Shown here: positions 9,184-19,121 of the stretch, piece by piece
Position numbering within the stretch: position 1 is the first letter of the stretch
Layout: each line of letters begins with the position of its first letter
DNA from: Sediminitomix flava
GTDB taxonomy: Bacteria > Bacteroidota > Bacteroidia > Cytophagales > Flammeovirgaceae
DNA: 64,000 bases
Assembly (NCBI RefSeq): GCF_003149185.1
Contig: NZ_QGDO01000001.1
Location: 248,001 to 312,000, forward strand
Reading direction: 5' to 3'
The notes under the pieces: generated by a model
The model's input: only the letters and a program-made list of their open reading frames with translations
Database searches by the model: none
Told to the model about the DNA's origin: nothing
Made by a program: the position numbers and the translations under genes

Positions 9184-10884
9184 TTATTTCAAGTTGCTAT
9201 CTAATGCTAGACCATAAGCCTCAACACCTTCGATATACATCTCAACTTCATCTTTATCAGTAGTACCATCCAATTTGAAACGCTTGATACCAGAAACGTT
9301 TTCTTCATCTTCTGCAGCAGCTCTATAAGCCCAGTATACATAACCTGTATGAGCATCTACTGCAATACCAGTGATACCAACATTCTCGTTATCACCACCT
9401 TCAATTTGGAATGGAGCATCATCAATAACCTCTACGTTTGAACCATCAAGATTAGCTCTGTAAAGTACACCTACACCTACACCATCTACTTTGTTTGCAG
9501 AGAAGTAGATTTTTTGATTCGCTTTATCAACAGCAAAAGCCTTTACAGTGTGATCTCTCAACAATGCACCCGCAGCTGGTACTGAAGTAGGAGGATTATC
9601 TCCATTTGCACCAGGAACGATATCGCCTTCTTCAAACTTCCAAAGGCCTCTGTGGTTTGATGCTTTTGACCACCAGAACTCTCCGCCTTCCATTACTTGG
9701 AAATCACCGTTTAGAGCACCCCATCCGTAACCGTAACCATCAACTAAACCATAAGATGAGTAGTAACCTAGTTCAGCATTTTTTACAAACTGATAGTCAG
9801 CCATATTTACAGCTGGATCCAACTCTAATGTTTGATCATTCAAAGGAATAGCATAAACTCCATCTCTACGGTCTGCAAAGTAAATTTTACCATTTTCAAC
9901 ATCAACATCACCAGTAAATGCATCTTTGTAGTGTGCACTTGCAGAAGTGGCTGTCGTCAAGAATTTAGCATGAATTGTTACATTTCCTTCAGCATCAACT
10001 GAAGTAATTGAACCTGGTACTTCTTGTGTTGCAGTGGTCTCAGGGTTCACGTAAGTCAAAAGACTACCTGCATCGAAAATATAAACACGATCACCTTTAT
10101 ATCTTACTGTAAGTGGGTGAACTCCTAATGGAATTGATGTGTCAGCCAATTCAGGACCAGCTGCTAGCATTCTTGCAGTATGTAATGTACCTTCTTTTTG
10201 AGCAATATATAGTGTTGGAGCTAATTCAGCTTTTACATCTACTTCATACTCATATACCAAAACACCATCACCAGCGGTAGATAATGCTGTATCATTCATC
10301 GTTACAGTCAAACGAACAGTTACAATCCCATCGTTTGCAAACTTTACTACTGGAGCAGCGACTGAAGAAGCATTGTTTTCTACATCATCTCCTGTTGCTA
10401 CAATTGCAGCACCCGATTGAGCTGTCACAAATTCCCAGTTATAAGACTTAACACCTTTAGCATCTGGATCATAAACTGTAGCTGATAGCTCAACACCTTC
10501 TTGTGCAACAACCTCTTCTACATCCATGAAAATTTCTGGAAGTGCCTCGCCAATCGTCACATTTTTCGCTATTAGTTTCACGTCCCATCCATCAGGCACA
10601 ACTGATACATTATACATTCCAGGGTACTTAAATGTATAGCTCAAATTCTTCTCATTTGAAGTATGAATTTCTTGATCATTTTGAGAGATTGTCCATACGA
10701 AAGCAGAACCACCTTGTGAGATATTTTCAAATGTAATAGCTTGACCTGCTACAGGAGAATCAACTGATAAATTGAACCCCACATCATATACTGGAGCTTG
10801 CTCTTCGTCTTCAGAACATCCGACAAAAATTGAAAGCGCCAAGATTGCAGCAAGAAAGTTCTTGCCAAATTTTAGATAATTCAT
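9184..10884 (-). CDS. Surface lipoprotein with PKD domain and YWTD-like propeller
   Basis: A 566-aa lipoprotein (lipobox IFVGC, Cys23). Residues about 35-115 look like a PKD domain: SPVAGQAITFENISQGGSAF, then YTFKYPGMYNVSV. A second Ig/PKD-like module ends near residue 220. The C-terminal half has repeated blades such as KIYFSANKVDGVGVG, LYRANLDGSN and GYVYWAYRAAAE, as in low-density-lipoprotein-receptor-type propellers. It lies 43 bp after the previous lipoprotein gene in the SusC/SusD operon. It is probably a surface glycan-binding or sensing accessory in the SusE/F position. No enzymatic motif is visible. Confidence 0.8.
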   Translation of the reverse strand: MNYLKFGKNFLAAILALSIFVGCSEDEEQAPVYDVGFNLSVDSPVAGQAITFENISQGGSAFVWTISQNDQEIHTSNEKNLSYTFKYPGMYNVSVVPDGWDVKLIAKNVTIGEALPEIFMDVEEVVAQEGVELSATVYDPDAKGVKSYNWEFVTAQSGAAIVATGDDVENNASSVAAPVVKFANDGIVTVRLTVTMNDTALSTAGDGVLVYEYEVDVKAELAPTLYIAQKEGTLHTARMLAAGPELADTSIPLGVHPLTVRYKGDRVYIFDAGSLLTYVNPETTATQEVPGSITSVDAEGNVTIHAKFLTTATSASAHYKDAFTGDVDVENGKIYFADRRDGVYAIPLNDQTLELDPAVNMADYQFVKNAELGYYSSYGLVDGYGYGWGALNGDFQVMEGGEFWWSKASNHRGLWKFEEGDIVPGANGDNPPTSVPAAGALLRDHTVKAFAVDKANQKIYFSANKVDGVGVGVLYRANLDGSNVEVIDDAPFQIEGGDNENVGITGIAVDAHTGYVYWAYRAAAEDEENVSGIKRFKLDGTTDKDEVEMYIEGVEAYGLALDSNLK

Positions 10885-10927
10885 AGTGTAAACGATTAAA
10901 TAAAAAAATTATGTGTCTTAGTTTTAC

Positions 10928-11698
10928 TTAAATCACATTGATGTTTGACTCTTCTGAAAAATTACTCACACCAAAAGAACTGATCCCTTCAAACTTAGAA
11001 GTGATACTGTGCTTCTTGCCATAGTTGTAAGAATCTATAAGAGTCGATATACCAATTGTTGTGTATTTATTGATTAACCATGTTTTGCCCTCCGCTGTCA
11101 GTATCCCATCTTCATTGAAAGTTTGCATAACTTCCTCTTCAGTGGCTACAGCTAATACTTCAACCAATAACTTTTTATGGTTTGCAGAAGTAGCCGATAC
11201 TGCTAAATGTTCGTACATAGCGGTTTCAACTTCTGCTGGAACTACAGATATAAAATCGGCTGTAGCTACTTGAGATGGTCTTTGAGTATAAGTCTTAAAA
11301 CTCAGCGGGACATCTATACCAACCTCTTTCCTGTATGTTTTTGATTCTGGATCCCAATCCGAAAAATCATATTCATAAGAAGAAAGAATCTCATAAGCTG
11401 TTTTTTCAGCAAAAACACTTGTTTTAAATGAATAAGAAATCGAAGATATTTTTAATTCGTAAGCTTCTTCGGTATCCACTTTCCACCAAAGGTGTAAGCC
11501 ATTATAAACACGTTCTCCTTTTATCCAATAACTAACCTCAGTTGTCGTCATTTCTCCTGCTTTTGCTACTGGCTGAAAAGGCGAAAGATAGATACTTGGT
11601 GCTTGTTTATTTACTGCACCTAACTCTCCCACAGGGTCATTTTCCTCACATGAGGACAGCCCAATAATTGCCAAGCAGATAAATAGTAGTCTCTTCAT
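10928..11698 (-). CDS. SusC/D-associated surface lipoprotein of unknown function
   Basis: A 256-aa lipoprotein (lipobox GLSSC, Cys17) with no family I recognise. After the anchor there is a beta-rich segment (YWIKGERVYNGLHLWWKVDT) and a helical middle rich in Ala, Glu and Val (ETAMYEHLAVSATSANHKKL). It starts 12 bp after the SusD stop codon and is clearly cotranscribed with SusC/SusD. By position it is probably a glycan-binding accessory protein on the cell surface, but nothing in the sequence proves this. Confidence 0.75.
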   Translation of the reverse strand: MKRLLFICLAIIGLSSCEENDPVGELGAVNKQAPSIYLSPFQPVAKAGEMTTTEVSYWIKGERVYNGLHLWWKVDTEEAYELKISSISYSFKTSVFAEKTAYEILSSYEYDFSDWDPESKTYRKEVGIDVPLSFKTYTQRPSQVATADFISVVPAEVETAMYEHLAVSATSANHKKLLVEVLAVATEEEVMQTFNEDGILTAEGKTWLINKYTTIGISTLIDSYNYGKKHSITSKFEGISSFGVSNFSEESNINVI

Positions 11699-11710
11699 GT
11701 TAGGTATGAT

Positions 11711-13270
11711 TTAAAGTTCTATTTTTTTAGCCCAGAAAACAGGTTGATACATCCATGCAGGGTTTTGGAAAGCATCTCTTTTCAGAAGTTCTCCTCGGTT
11801 ATAGATTTCCTCCGTTTCAGGATCATACGGAAAACGTTGTAACCAAACATGCTCTCCTGTATTATCTTCCCAGTAATACGCCAAATCCACAGGTCGTTCT
11901 AGTCCTTCATAGATATTCGTATCGAAACCATGTCTACGCATATCTGCCCAAACTTCACCCTGTAAATAAAGAGCTACAACTTTTTGCTGCATGATATGTG
12001 AAAGCCTTAGTGCTGTTCCATTTTGTGGCATTTTCTCACTTCTTAAAAAAGCTTCAGCCTCATCTGATGGAACACCTGCTCTATTCATATGAACACTTAC
12101 TCCTTCTTGCAAAGCAGCTAACGACTCATTAAACTGCCCTTTCATAAATAGCACCTCAGACTTTATAAAGTGAAGCTCTTCTTCCATCAAAATGAATTGT
12201 GAAGCATCATCTCTTGTCTGATAATTTCCATACATATACGGATAAAGGTCATTATCTTTTGTCCCGTCTATTCCTTCTCCCGAGCGCATTCCGTAATAAG
12301 CAGGTTTAGTAGTACCGTCTCCCAAATCAAGTACATCTCTTGATGTCATTAAGTATGGAAGTCTTGGGTCTACATAATCTGCAGTAAGAGGGTCATAGCC
12401 CATCAAGTTATGCAAAAAGAAATAAGTTGGTCCACTCGCATCAAGTGCATTTTGCCAATAATCCCATTCGTATTTTGCCTTATTAGGTCCCCACTGACAC
12501 TGCATTATTTCTAAACTTGTTTCAGCGCCATTAGTATACTCATAAGCTGCTGTTTCAAAGTTTGAAAGTGCCATTTCTACTTCACTCAAAATCTCATCAT
12601 AAGGAGCACTAACGTTTGGCACATAATGCAATAACATTCTCGCTTTTACGGCATGTGCTAGAGCAATCCACTTATCCAAATCACCACCATAAATAAAATC
12701 ATTATAAAGTGGCGTATTTTGATCTTCTTGAGTCTTTGCAACTTCTAAAGCTGCTATCGCTCGGTCTAGCTCTTCTCCTACCCAAGTATAGATTTCTTGA
12801 TGATCATCATATTTTGGGAAAGTGTTTCCAACAAATGCCTCAGATAAAGGCATATCCCCGAATACATCTGAAGTAATGAGCGTAGACAAGGCTAGCACTA
12901 CACGTCCAATCCCTTCATAATTCTCATTTTCTTCCTCTACAGAGGTTGCAATCAGGTTTGAAGCATTCACCCCAACATCATGATAATGCACTCTCCAATG
13001 CCCTATTCTGTTTACATTCAGATAATCCCAACGATCTCTACGGGTATCTCCGCCACCATAAGTTGCCACCTGTTGCGTAATGTAGGCCACAAACTCTCCA
13101 TGCTCAAAAGATTGTTTTGCCCAATAGCCCAAAACAGGTGCTAATAAGTTCTTACTCGCCGATTGAGATGGCTTGTTTGGATCGTCATTTACTTCATAAA
13201 ATTCATCACATGAAACAAGCATACTAAGCAAACATGTGACACTGATAATTGTACTTAAAAATCTTCTCAT
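11711..13270 (-). CDS. SusD/RagB-like nutrient-binding outer membrane lipoprotein
   Basis: A 519-aa SusD homologue of the SusD-and-RagB-like type (lipobox MLVSC, Cys21). It begins after the anchor with DEFYEVNDDPNKP, a hallmark of this subfamily. TPR-like helices follow (IGRVVLALSTLITSDVFGDM; ALAHAVKARMLLHY), and the protein ends YQPVFWAKKIEL. SusD caps the SusC channel and binds the oligomer at the surface. The gene lies 14 bp downstream of susC, so the two form one transport unit. The ligand is not predictable from sequence alone. Confidence 0.95.
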   Translation of the reverse strand: MRRFLSTIISVTCLLSMLVSCDEFYEVNDDPNKPSQSASKNLLAPVLGYWAKQSFEHGEFVAYITQQVATYGGGDTRRDRWDYLNVNRIGHWRVHYHDVGVNASNLIATSVEEENENYEGIGRVVLALSTLITSDVFGDMPLSEAFVGNTFPKYDDHQEIYTWVGEELDRAIAALEVAKTQEDQNTPLYNDFIYGGDLDKWIALAHAVKARMLLHYVPNVSAPYDEILSEVEMALSNFETAAYEYTNGAETSLEIMQCQWGPNKAKYEWDYWQNALDASGPTYFFLHNLMGYDPLTADYVDPRLPYLMTSRDVLDLGDGTTKPAYYGMRSGEGIDGTKDNDLYPYMYGNYQTRDDASQFILMEEELHFIKSEVLFMKGQFNESLAALQEGVSVHMNRAGVPSDEAEAFLRSEKMPQNGTALRLSHIMQQKVVALYLQGEVWADMRRHGFDTNIYEGLERPVDLAYYWEDNTGEHVWLQRFPYDPETEEIYNRGELLKRDAFQNPAWMYQPVFWAKKIEL

Positions 13271-13284
13271 GTCTCAATTGTTTT

Positions 13285-16200
13285 TTAGAATGTTGCATTC
13301 AGATTAAATGAAAAACTACGTATTGAAGGTACACCATAGTAGTCTACACCATTTGTTCCTCCACCTCCAGTTGATGCACTTCCATAAATTGTATTTGGAT
13401 CTGCTCCTGAATATTTAGTCCAAAGCCCAAGGTTTCTAGCTGTAAAACTTAGTTCTAGGTTCTTCATACCCATCTTTTCGACAAGATTTAAAGGTAATTG
13501 ATAACCTAATTTGATGTAATCCAACCTCACCCAAGAAGCATCCTCTACAAAGTTTTCCCCTGCCAATAAGAAATTCTGACTGAAGTATTCTCTGTCCATC
13601 AAAATCTCTTTTGTATTTTCAGCGAACGTCCCATCTGCTTGCTCAACCACACCATCAATCACAATTCCATGGTTTCTGTATTGTTCTAGATTTTTATGTG
13701 TACCATTTGAGTACATACTGCTTGCTGTAGCATTGATTACATCTCCACCTTTTCTGAAATGGAACATAAAACCAAGACTCCAACCTTTGTATTTAAAATC
13801 GTTAGTTAAACCAATTTGCCAATCAGGCTCTCTATTTCCTAGATACTGATTGGAGTAATCAACAGCTCTAGAACCATCTTCTTCAAGAACATAGTCCCCA
13901 TTTTCATCTTTTAGGTAAGCTCCAATTCTCGGATAACCATTTTCGTCAACCACTATTCTACCATCTTCATTTCGGATATAAGTAGAACCTGTAATTCCTT
14001 GAACAGGATAACCTGGTTGTGTTGCAGGTTTTGCAGTCCCTAATACTTGGCCAGCTGTCACGATCATTTCAGACATATGTGACGGTAATTCAACTAAAGT
14101 AGATTTATTTCTAGAGAAGTTGAGTTGTGTTGACCAATTAAAGTGTGGGGAAAAATCTGTTTTCTGATCAAGAATAATTTCCCATCCTCTGTTTTTGATA
14201 GACCCTGCATTAAAAGTCTGCATAATCCAACCTGAAGCTGGTGTAACTCTAGTACGCATGATCTGATTAATTGAGGTCATATCATACAAAGCTACATTGG
14301 CTCCAATCTTTCCATTAAAGAACCTTGTATCCAAACCTATTTCCCAAGACTCTGTTATTTCAGGCATCAAATCAGGATTACCAGCATAGTAGTCATATTT
14401 ATAACCACCTCCATATCCAGGATATGGCTCCAATACAGCTGTAGTACTATGTGGGTTTGCATCTTTACCTACTCTAGCCCAGTTAGCCATCAACTTACCG
14501 AATGAGAGTACATTGCTATTTGGAGCAAATACTTCACTAAAAATAAAACCAGCACTAAATGATGGATAATTAAAAGGATTATTTTTTTCAGGTAATGAAG
14601 AAGACCAATCATTACGATAAGAAGCTCCTATAAAAGCATAACCGTCATAATCTACTTTTACATCAGTATATACCCCTGCTCTTATTCGATTAGATAGGTA
14701 TTGGCTATATCTTTTATCAGTTGCATTAAAATTTTCTAGTGAGATAAAATCTGGATTCAGAAAATCAACACCACTAAAAGAAGTTGACCTTGTATTTGTT
14801 AGCTCAACATTATTACCAACCAAAGCGGTTACACGAACTTTATGAGCAAATTTCTTATCAAAAGTTATGTTGAATGTTGAGTTAGTACGGCTTGTAAATC
14901 TATCTGAATCTGAAATACTACCCCCTAAAATTCCTGCCGTAAGCGGCATTCTCAATCTTCTTGAATAACTATTAATTATATCTGTACCAACTCGATAAGT
15001 CAGATCAAGTTCTTTAATCGGCTTCCAACTTGCTGAAACTTGCCCAATCAAACGATCAGATTCTGATACATTAAAGTTGTTATCTTTTATCCAATACGGA
15101 TTTTCAATTCCTTGAAACTGTAACTCTTGATCTATTAGCCATTTCTTCTCTCCATTTGGGAAAAGATAATCAGACATATTATTATTTAATGGCCAGTTAT
15201 AGATCGTAAACATAGATGCTGCCAACCTCGTAGTATTAGATTTCACGTAATTAAGAGAAGTATTAAATGACACCCTTTCAGACATCTTAATTGTTCCCTT
15301 TGCTAGCAATCCAATACGTTGGTAATGTTCGGTAGGTACGACACCTGTTTGATCCAATACGTTTACAGAAGTATAAAAAGTTGTTTTCTCAGAACCTCCT
15401 GAAACTGACAAATCATATTTCTGCATTAAACCATCTTGAAAGAAATCACTTGTGTTATCGCTATAGATTTGATCGCCTTCTAAAAACATAGCTCCCCAAG
15501 AACTAAAAACAGCATCATTGTAAATACCATTTACACCTTGCATATACATTTCTTGTCTTGGTGCTATTCTTAATGGTTGATCAATTGTATGAGATGTAGA
15601 GAAGTTTACACGCGTTTGTCCGTTCTTCCCTGATTTGGTCGTAATCACAATCGCTCCTTGTGATGCATCGATACCATAAAGAGCTGTTGCGGCTGCACCT
15701 TTTAGTACATTCAGTGTCTCAACATCATTCATATTGACATCTAGGATTCCTCCTCCTCCAACTACAGGCAGACCATCAATTACAATCAAAGGTTGGTTAT
15801 CTCGGTCGTCACTTAATGATGTAACACCTCGAATTAAGATTTGCGACGCAGCTCCAGGAGAACCACTTGCTTGCGTAATCTGAACCCCTGCAACCTTACC
15901 ACTTAGTGTCTCGGCTATATTTTGCTTCCCAGATTGCACTAGGTCAGCACCATCAACTTGTTGTACCGTGTAGTTCAGTGTTTTCTTTTCATGTTCTATA
16001 CCAAAAGCTGTTACGACTACTTCTTCAAGCTCTTCATAATTGGCTTCTAGTGACACATTAAGAATGGATTGGTTGACAATACTTACATCCTTAGTTTTAT
16101 AACCCACCATACTAAAAGCAAGTACAGGATCCTGTGTTCCCGTAGGCAACACTAGTTTATAATTCCCGTCAAAATCTGTAACAGTACCAACACCAGCAGC

Positions 16201-16347
16201 CCCCTTTAACAAAACGTTCACCCCAATAAGTGGTGACTGATCTGTGGCATCTGTCACATTTCCTGATATTACTTGCTGTTGTGCTAGTGACATATTAGCT
16301 AACAGTAAAAGTAAAGTAACCACTCCTGAAAAAAATTGCCCTCTCAT
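13285..16347 (-). CDS. SusC/RagA-family TonB-dependent outer membrane transporter
   Basis: A 1,020-aa transporter with a signal peptide (cleaved near SLAQQ) and a carboxypeptidase-D-like regulatory domain (about residues 25-110). The plug domain carries the SusC signature (GKVAGVQITQASGSPGA, ILIRGVTSL, PLIVIDGLPV, AATALYGIDASQGAIVITTK). A 22-strand barrel ends SFSFNLNATF. It imports large ligands using TonB energy and pairs with the SusD gene 14 bp downstream. The N-terminal extension that contacts anti-sigma factors is absent, so sigma/anti-sigma control is not indicated. It heads an operon of at least four genes. Confidence 0.97.
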   Translation of the reverse strand: MRGQFFSGVVTLLLLLANMSLAQQQVISGNVTDATDQSPLIGVNVLLKGAAGVGTVTDFDGNYKLVLPTGTQDPVLAFSMVGYKTKDVSIVNQSILNVSLEANYEELEEVVVTAFGIEHEKKTLNYTVQQVDGADLVQSGKQNIAETLSGKVAGVQITQASGSPGAASQILIRGVTSLSDDRDNQPLIVIDGLPVVGGGGILDVNMNDVETLNVLKGAAATALYGIDASQGAIVITTKSGKNGQTRVNFSTSHTIDQPLRIAPRQEMYMQGVNGIYNDAVFSSWGAMFLEGDQIYSDNTSDFFQDGLMQKYDLSVSGGSEKTTFYTSVNVLDQTGVVPTEHYQRIGLLAKGTIKMSERVSFNTSLNYVKSNTTRLAASMFTIYNWPLNNNMSDYLFPNGEKKWLIDQELQFQGIENPYWIKDNNFNVSESDRLIGQVSASWKPIKELDLTYRVGTDIINSYSRRLRMPLTAGILGGSISDSDRFTSRTNSTFNITFDKKFAHKVRVTALVGNNVELTNTRSTSFSGVDFLNPDFISLENFNATDKRYSQYLSNRIRAGVYTDVKVDYDGYAFIGASYRNDWSSSLPEKNNPFNYPSFSAGFIFSEVFAPNSNVLSFGKLMANWARVGKDANPHSTTAVLEPYPGYGGGYKYDYYAGNPDLMPEITESWEIGLDTRFFNGKIGANVALYDMTSINQIMRTRVTPASGWIMQTFNAGSIKNRGWEIILDQKTDFSPHFNWSTQLNFSRNKSTLVELPSHMSEMIVTAGQVLGTAKPATQPGYPVQGITGSTYIRNEDGRIVVDENGYPRIGAYLKDENGDYVLEEDGSRAVDYSNQYLGNREPDWQIGLTNDFKYKGWSLGFMFHFRKGGDVINATASSMYSNGTHKNLEQYRNHGIVIDGVVEQADGTFAENTKEILMDREYFSQNFLLAGENFVEDASWVRLDYIKLGYQLPLNLVEKMGMKNLELSFTARNLGLWTKYSGADPNTIYGSASTGGGGTNGVDYYGVPSIRSFSFNLNATF

Positions 16348-16830
16348 AGAATGGAATGTTTAGTATTAATTCAAAAACTTTATCGAATTTAACTCCAAAC
16401 CACAGGCTTCATATCACAGAAAATAGGGATAAAAAAAATTAACTGAAAAATTCAAACGTACACACAACACTTATTCAATCCATAAAACACATCATAACAT
16501 TACACACAAGCCCATTCTAGCGTGTTTTTATGTAGTATATCGAATAATAGCAGAATATAATTTTTAGAGTCATTTCACACCTATCGTATAGTTGCGAAAC
16601 AAAAACAGAAGTGAATTCAGATAAAATTGATTTCAAAAGGAAAGAAAAAATGACTATCAAACTTCATCTTCTGAGTTCAATAGCCATCAATTTATTTAAT
16701 GAAAAAAGGTGATATTTATAGAAAGAATATTCAGTGTTCTGAGTTAGGAAAATAAAGATTGTGGGCTAAGTAAATTAAAATTCAACTGTTTGATGGGATT
16801 TAATAAATTAGGTTATTAAATGCTTACTTG
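16348..16830 (-). other. 483-bp gap upstream of susC
   Basis: AT-rich, with no credible gene. It must contain the promoter of the SusC/SusD operon and the tail of the Fe-S protein transcript, but I could not identify a clear -33/-7 pair or a strong hairpin. Confidence 0.6.
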
Positions 16831-17784
16831 CTAGTGTGAAGCTCTCTCATTTTTTTGCTCATACACCGATTTTATTTTATCGTATTTACCACTTGTAAAA
16901 ACACATGAAGTCACACACATCGAGCATCCTTTTGAAAATGGATCTATACATTTCAAAGGATCTATAAAAACTCTACCGCCTTGGTCATTGTAAGTTGGTT
17001 TAGTATAAATGGCTTGAGCAGGGCAATTTTTAACACAAAGATTACAACTCTCACAAAAATCTGTAATCCATTCATGCTCATTCTCTTTTGAAAAAGGTAA
17101 GTTTTCTATATCAACAAACACTGCAGCTAACCTCAAACTAGGCCCAAACTCCGGACTGATAAGTATTCCATTTTTCCCGATACAACCTAAACCAGCATCT
17201 TGGGCTGTTGGTACAGTGTTGATATCACCACCAAATGCAGGGCTAGCGTGACAGTTATATCCCTTCGATCGTAAATAGTCTGCCATAATATTCACTACTC
17301 GTCCTAAACCATCGTAAGTTCGCATAATTTCATTCATACTCTCTTGCCCTTCACCTTTTGCCATTAGGTTTTTATCCATTTCCATAGTAAGCATAATCGC
17401 ATTATCATACAGGATTTCGAAGTTTTTAAAAATGTGGTTAGGATTCACTTTCGTATAACCTAGTGTGGAAACCCCATTTTCCTTTGCAATTTTCTCTAAT
17501 CCCTCTAAGTCTTTCAGGCTGATTCTACGCTTTCCAATTTTAGGATTGTGAATGATGCTCTTCGCACTCTTACGCATATTCACCAATATCGACTTAAACA
17601 TTTTGGCTAAGGGAAGAATCATTTTCAGTTTAGTACTGAGACTTCCATACTGCGCCTCCAAAAGAATAATATTTTTAGGGTTCCTCGCTTCTGTTCCAGC
17701 TTTAATCGGGTTATCATCTTTTCGTATCCAAGTTGATACACTGAGAAACCAAGGTGGTTTACGCATTAATCTATATAGTCTCAT
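16831..17784 (-). CDS. 4Fe-4S protein related to epoxyqueuosine reductase (QueG-like)
   Basis: A 317-aa protein. The central segment GLGCIGKNGILISPEFGPSL matches the cobalamin-side motif region of QueG and reductive-dehalogenase-like proteins. Two [4Fe-4S] motifs follow: CESCNLCVKNCP at about residue 243 and CSMCVTSC near residue 290. It is shorter than standard QueG (about 350 aa) and has an atypical basic N-terminus (MRLYRLMRKPPWFLSVSTWI), possibly a membrane-associated helix. It stands alone between SusC and a CvfB-like gene with no queuosine genes nearby. I therefore call the superfamily with confidence but not the reaction; it may be a redox protein on another substrate. Confidence 0.75.
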   Translation of the reverse strand: MRLYRLMRKPPWFLSVSTWIRKDDNPIKAGTEARNPKNIILLEAQYGSLSTKLKMILPLAKMFKSILVNMRKSAKSIIHNPKIGKRRISLKDLEGLEKIAKENGVSTLGYTKVNPNHIFKNFEILYDNAIMLTMEMDKNLMAKGEGQESMNEIMRTYDGLGRVVNIMADYLRSKGYNCHASPAFGGDINTVPTAQDAGLGCIGKNGILISPEFGPSLRLAAVFVDIENLPFSKENEHEWITDFCESCNLCVKNCPAQAIYTKPTYNDQGGRVFIDPLKCIDPFSKGCSMCVTSCVFTSGKYDKIKSVYEQKNERASH

Positions 17785-17890
17785 TGTTATTATCTTTTGA
17801 AGTTGATTACTTATGTATACTTCAAAAGTATGGACCTGTAGAAAGATATCTTTTGATAAAAGTCAAAAAAGGATTTATACCCTCAACTAA

Positions 17891-17933
17891 ACAAAAAACG
17901 GTTATTAAACTTCGTTCAAAGCTTAATAACCGT
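17891..17933 (-). terminator. Terminator of the CvfB-like gene
   Basis: The 11-bp arms ACGGTTATTAA and TTAATAACCGT have a 14-base loop and are followed on the minus strand by TTTTTTGT. They lie 27 bp downstream of the stop codon. Confidence 0.9.
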
Positions 17934-17959
17934 CACAAGGCATTGGAAATACAATAAGA

Positions 17960-18796
17960 TTATTTATTGAGAATAATTCTGTGCTGTTCTACTCTTATGA
18001 GTTTTTGTTTCAGCAAGTTCCCAACAGCCTTCTTAAAAGTCTTTTTGCTCATACCAGTGTATTGCAGTACTTTTTCTGGATCACTTTTATCAGATACAGG
18101 TAAGATCCCTCCTCCTGACTTCAATTTATCAAGTAATAATTGAGCATTTGGTTCGTCTTTTTGTCTACCCCAAACTTGAAGTGTTACATCGACTTTACCA
18201 TCTTCTCGTACTTGTTTAATATATGCCTTTCTTTGATCTCCAATTCTTAAACGCTCTGGGGCATCTGTATTAAAAATCATCCCAAGGTATCTATCATTGA
18301 TCAGTACATCGTAACCGATTTTATTTGGTTTCAGTACATAAATATCAACCTCTTCTTTTACCCTTAGCTTAACATTTCTGTTTCTTAAGAATAACTCCAA
18401 ACGAGCAGAACCAATCAGACGGCCAGTTCTCTCATCCAAATACATATATACCCAATAGAAATTACCTTCTTGCATTTTAGGAGATTGCTCCTTGAATGGA
18501 ACGAACAAATGTTTTTCCAACCCCCAATCTAAGAAAGCTCCTAATTCAGTCACTGAGACAACTTCCAAATACCCAATTTCACCCAAAATCATTTTAGGTG
18601 TAAGCGTTGTTGCTACAGGACGTTCAGAATGGTCTAGATATACAAATACCTCAATATCATCTCCCACAACCACGTTTTCAGGAACATATTTGTTAGGAAG
18701 AAGTACATCATTGCCTTCATCATCTCCTAAAAACAGACCATAATCTGTATCTCTAAGTATCTCTAAAGTCTGGTATTTCCCTATTTCGATAGGCAT
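17960..18796 (-). CDS. CvfB/YitL-family S1 RNA-binding protein
   Basis: A 278-aa cytoplasmic protein. Tandem S1-like OB folds fill about residues 1-210; clear strands include GYLEVVSVTELGAFLDWGLE and RKAYIKQVREDGKVDVTLQV. A C-terminal winged helix spans about 215-278 (ILPVSDKSDPEKVLQYTGMS, then FKKAVGNLLKQKLIRVE). This is the layout of CvfB, an RNA-binding protein affecting virulence gene expression in staphylococci and widely conserved in Bacteroidota. It is a single-gene unit bounded by a strong terminator at 17891-17933. Confidence 0.92.
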   Translation of the reverse strand: MPIEIGKYQTLEILRDTDYGLFLGDDEGNDVLLPNKYVPENVVVGDDIEVFVYLDHSERPVATTLTPKMILGEIGYLEVVSVTELGAFLDWGLEKHLFVPFKEQSPKMQEGNFYWVYMYLDERTGRLIGSARLELFLRNRNVKLRVKEEVDIYVLKPNKIGYDVLINDRYLGMIFNTDAPERLRIGDQRKAYIKQVREDGKVDVTLQVWGRQKDEPNAQLLLDKLKSGGGILPVSDKSDPEKVLQYTGMSKKTFKKAVGNLLKQKLIRVEQHRIILNK

Positions 18797-19121
18797 ATTT
18801 ATATGTAATTAGTTATTTCGATTTCAAATTCTTGTAGAAACAAAAAAGGAACTAATCAGTGAAGTTAAACGGACATTACTGATGAGCTCCCGAAATGAAT
18901 GGTTTCTAACATAAGTACAAATATACGATATACTGCTATGGTCGCCAATACTTAAGAAAAATAATAATCATAAATAGGGTTTGATTGATGAGACTCTAGG
19001 TGATTTCACTTCAATATTCTGATCTACAAAAGTCCCTTAAAATAAAAACACTCAACCATATCTACTTGATTGAGTGCTTTCATCTATTTTTTTAGTATTC
19101 AGAATATCAGTACAATAAGTG
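18797..19121. other. 325-bp gap
   Basis: No gene is seen. It contains the amidase terminator (19049-19076) on its right and presumably the CvfB promoter on its left. Confidence 0.6.
19049..19076 (-). terminator. Terminator of the amidase operon
   Basis: The arms CACTCAA and TTGAGTG with a 14-base loop are followed on the minus strand by a T-rich tract. Confidence 0.75.

Noticed and set aside
16348-16830. A Bacteroidota-type -33/-7 promoter for susC
   Set aside because: TTTG-containing strings occur but the spacing to a TAnnTTTG-like element is not convincing.
17754-17957. A plus-strand 67-aa frame between the Fe-S and CvfB genes
   Set aside because: It overlaps the start of the Fe-S gene and the CvfB terminator hairpin, so it is not credible.
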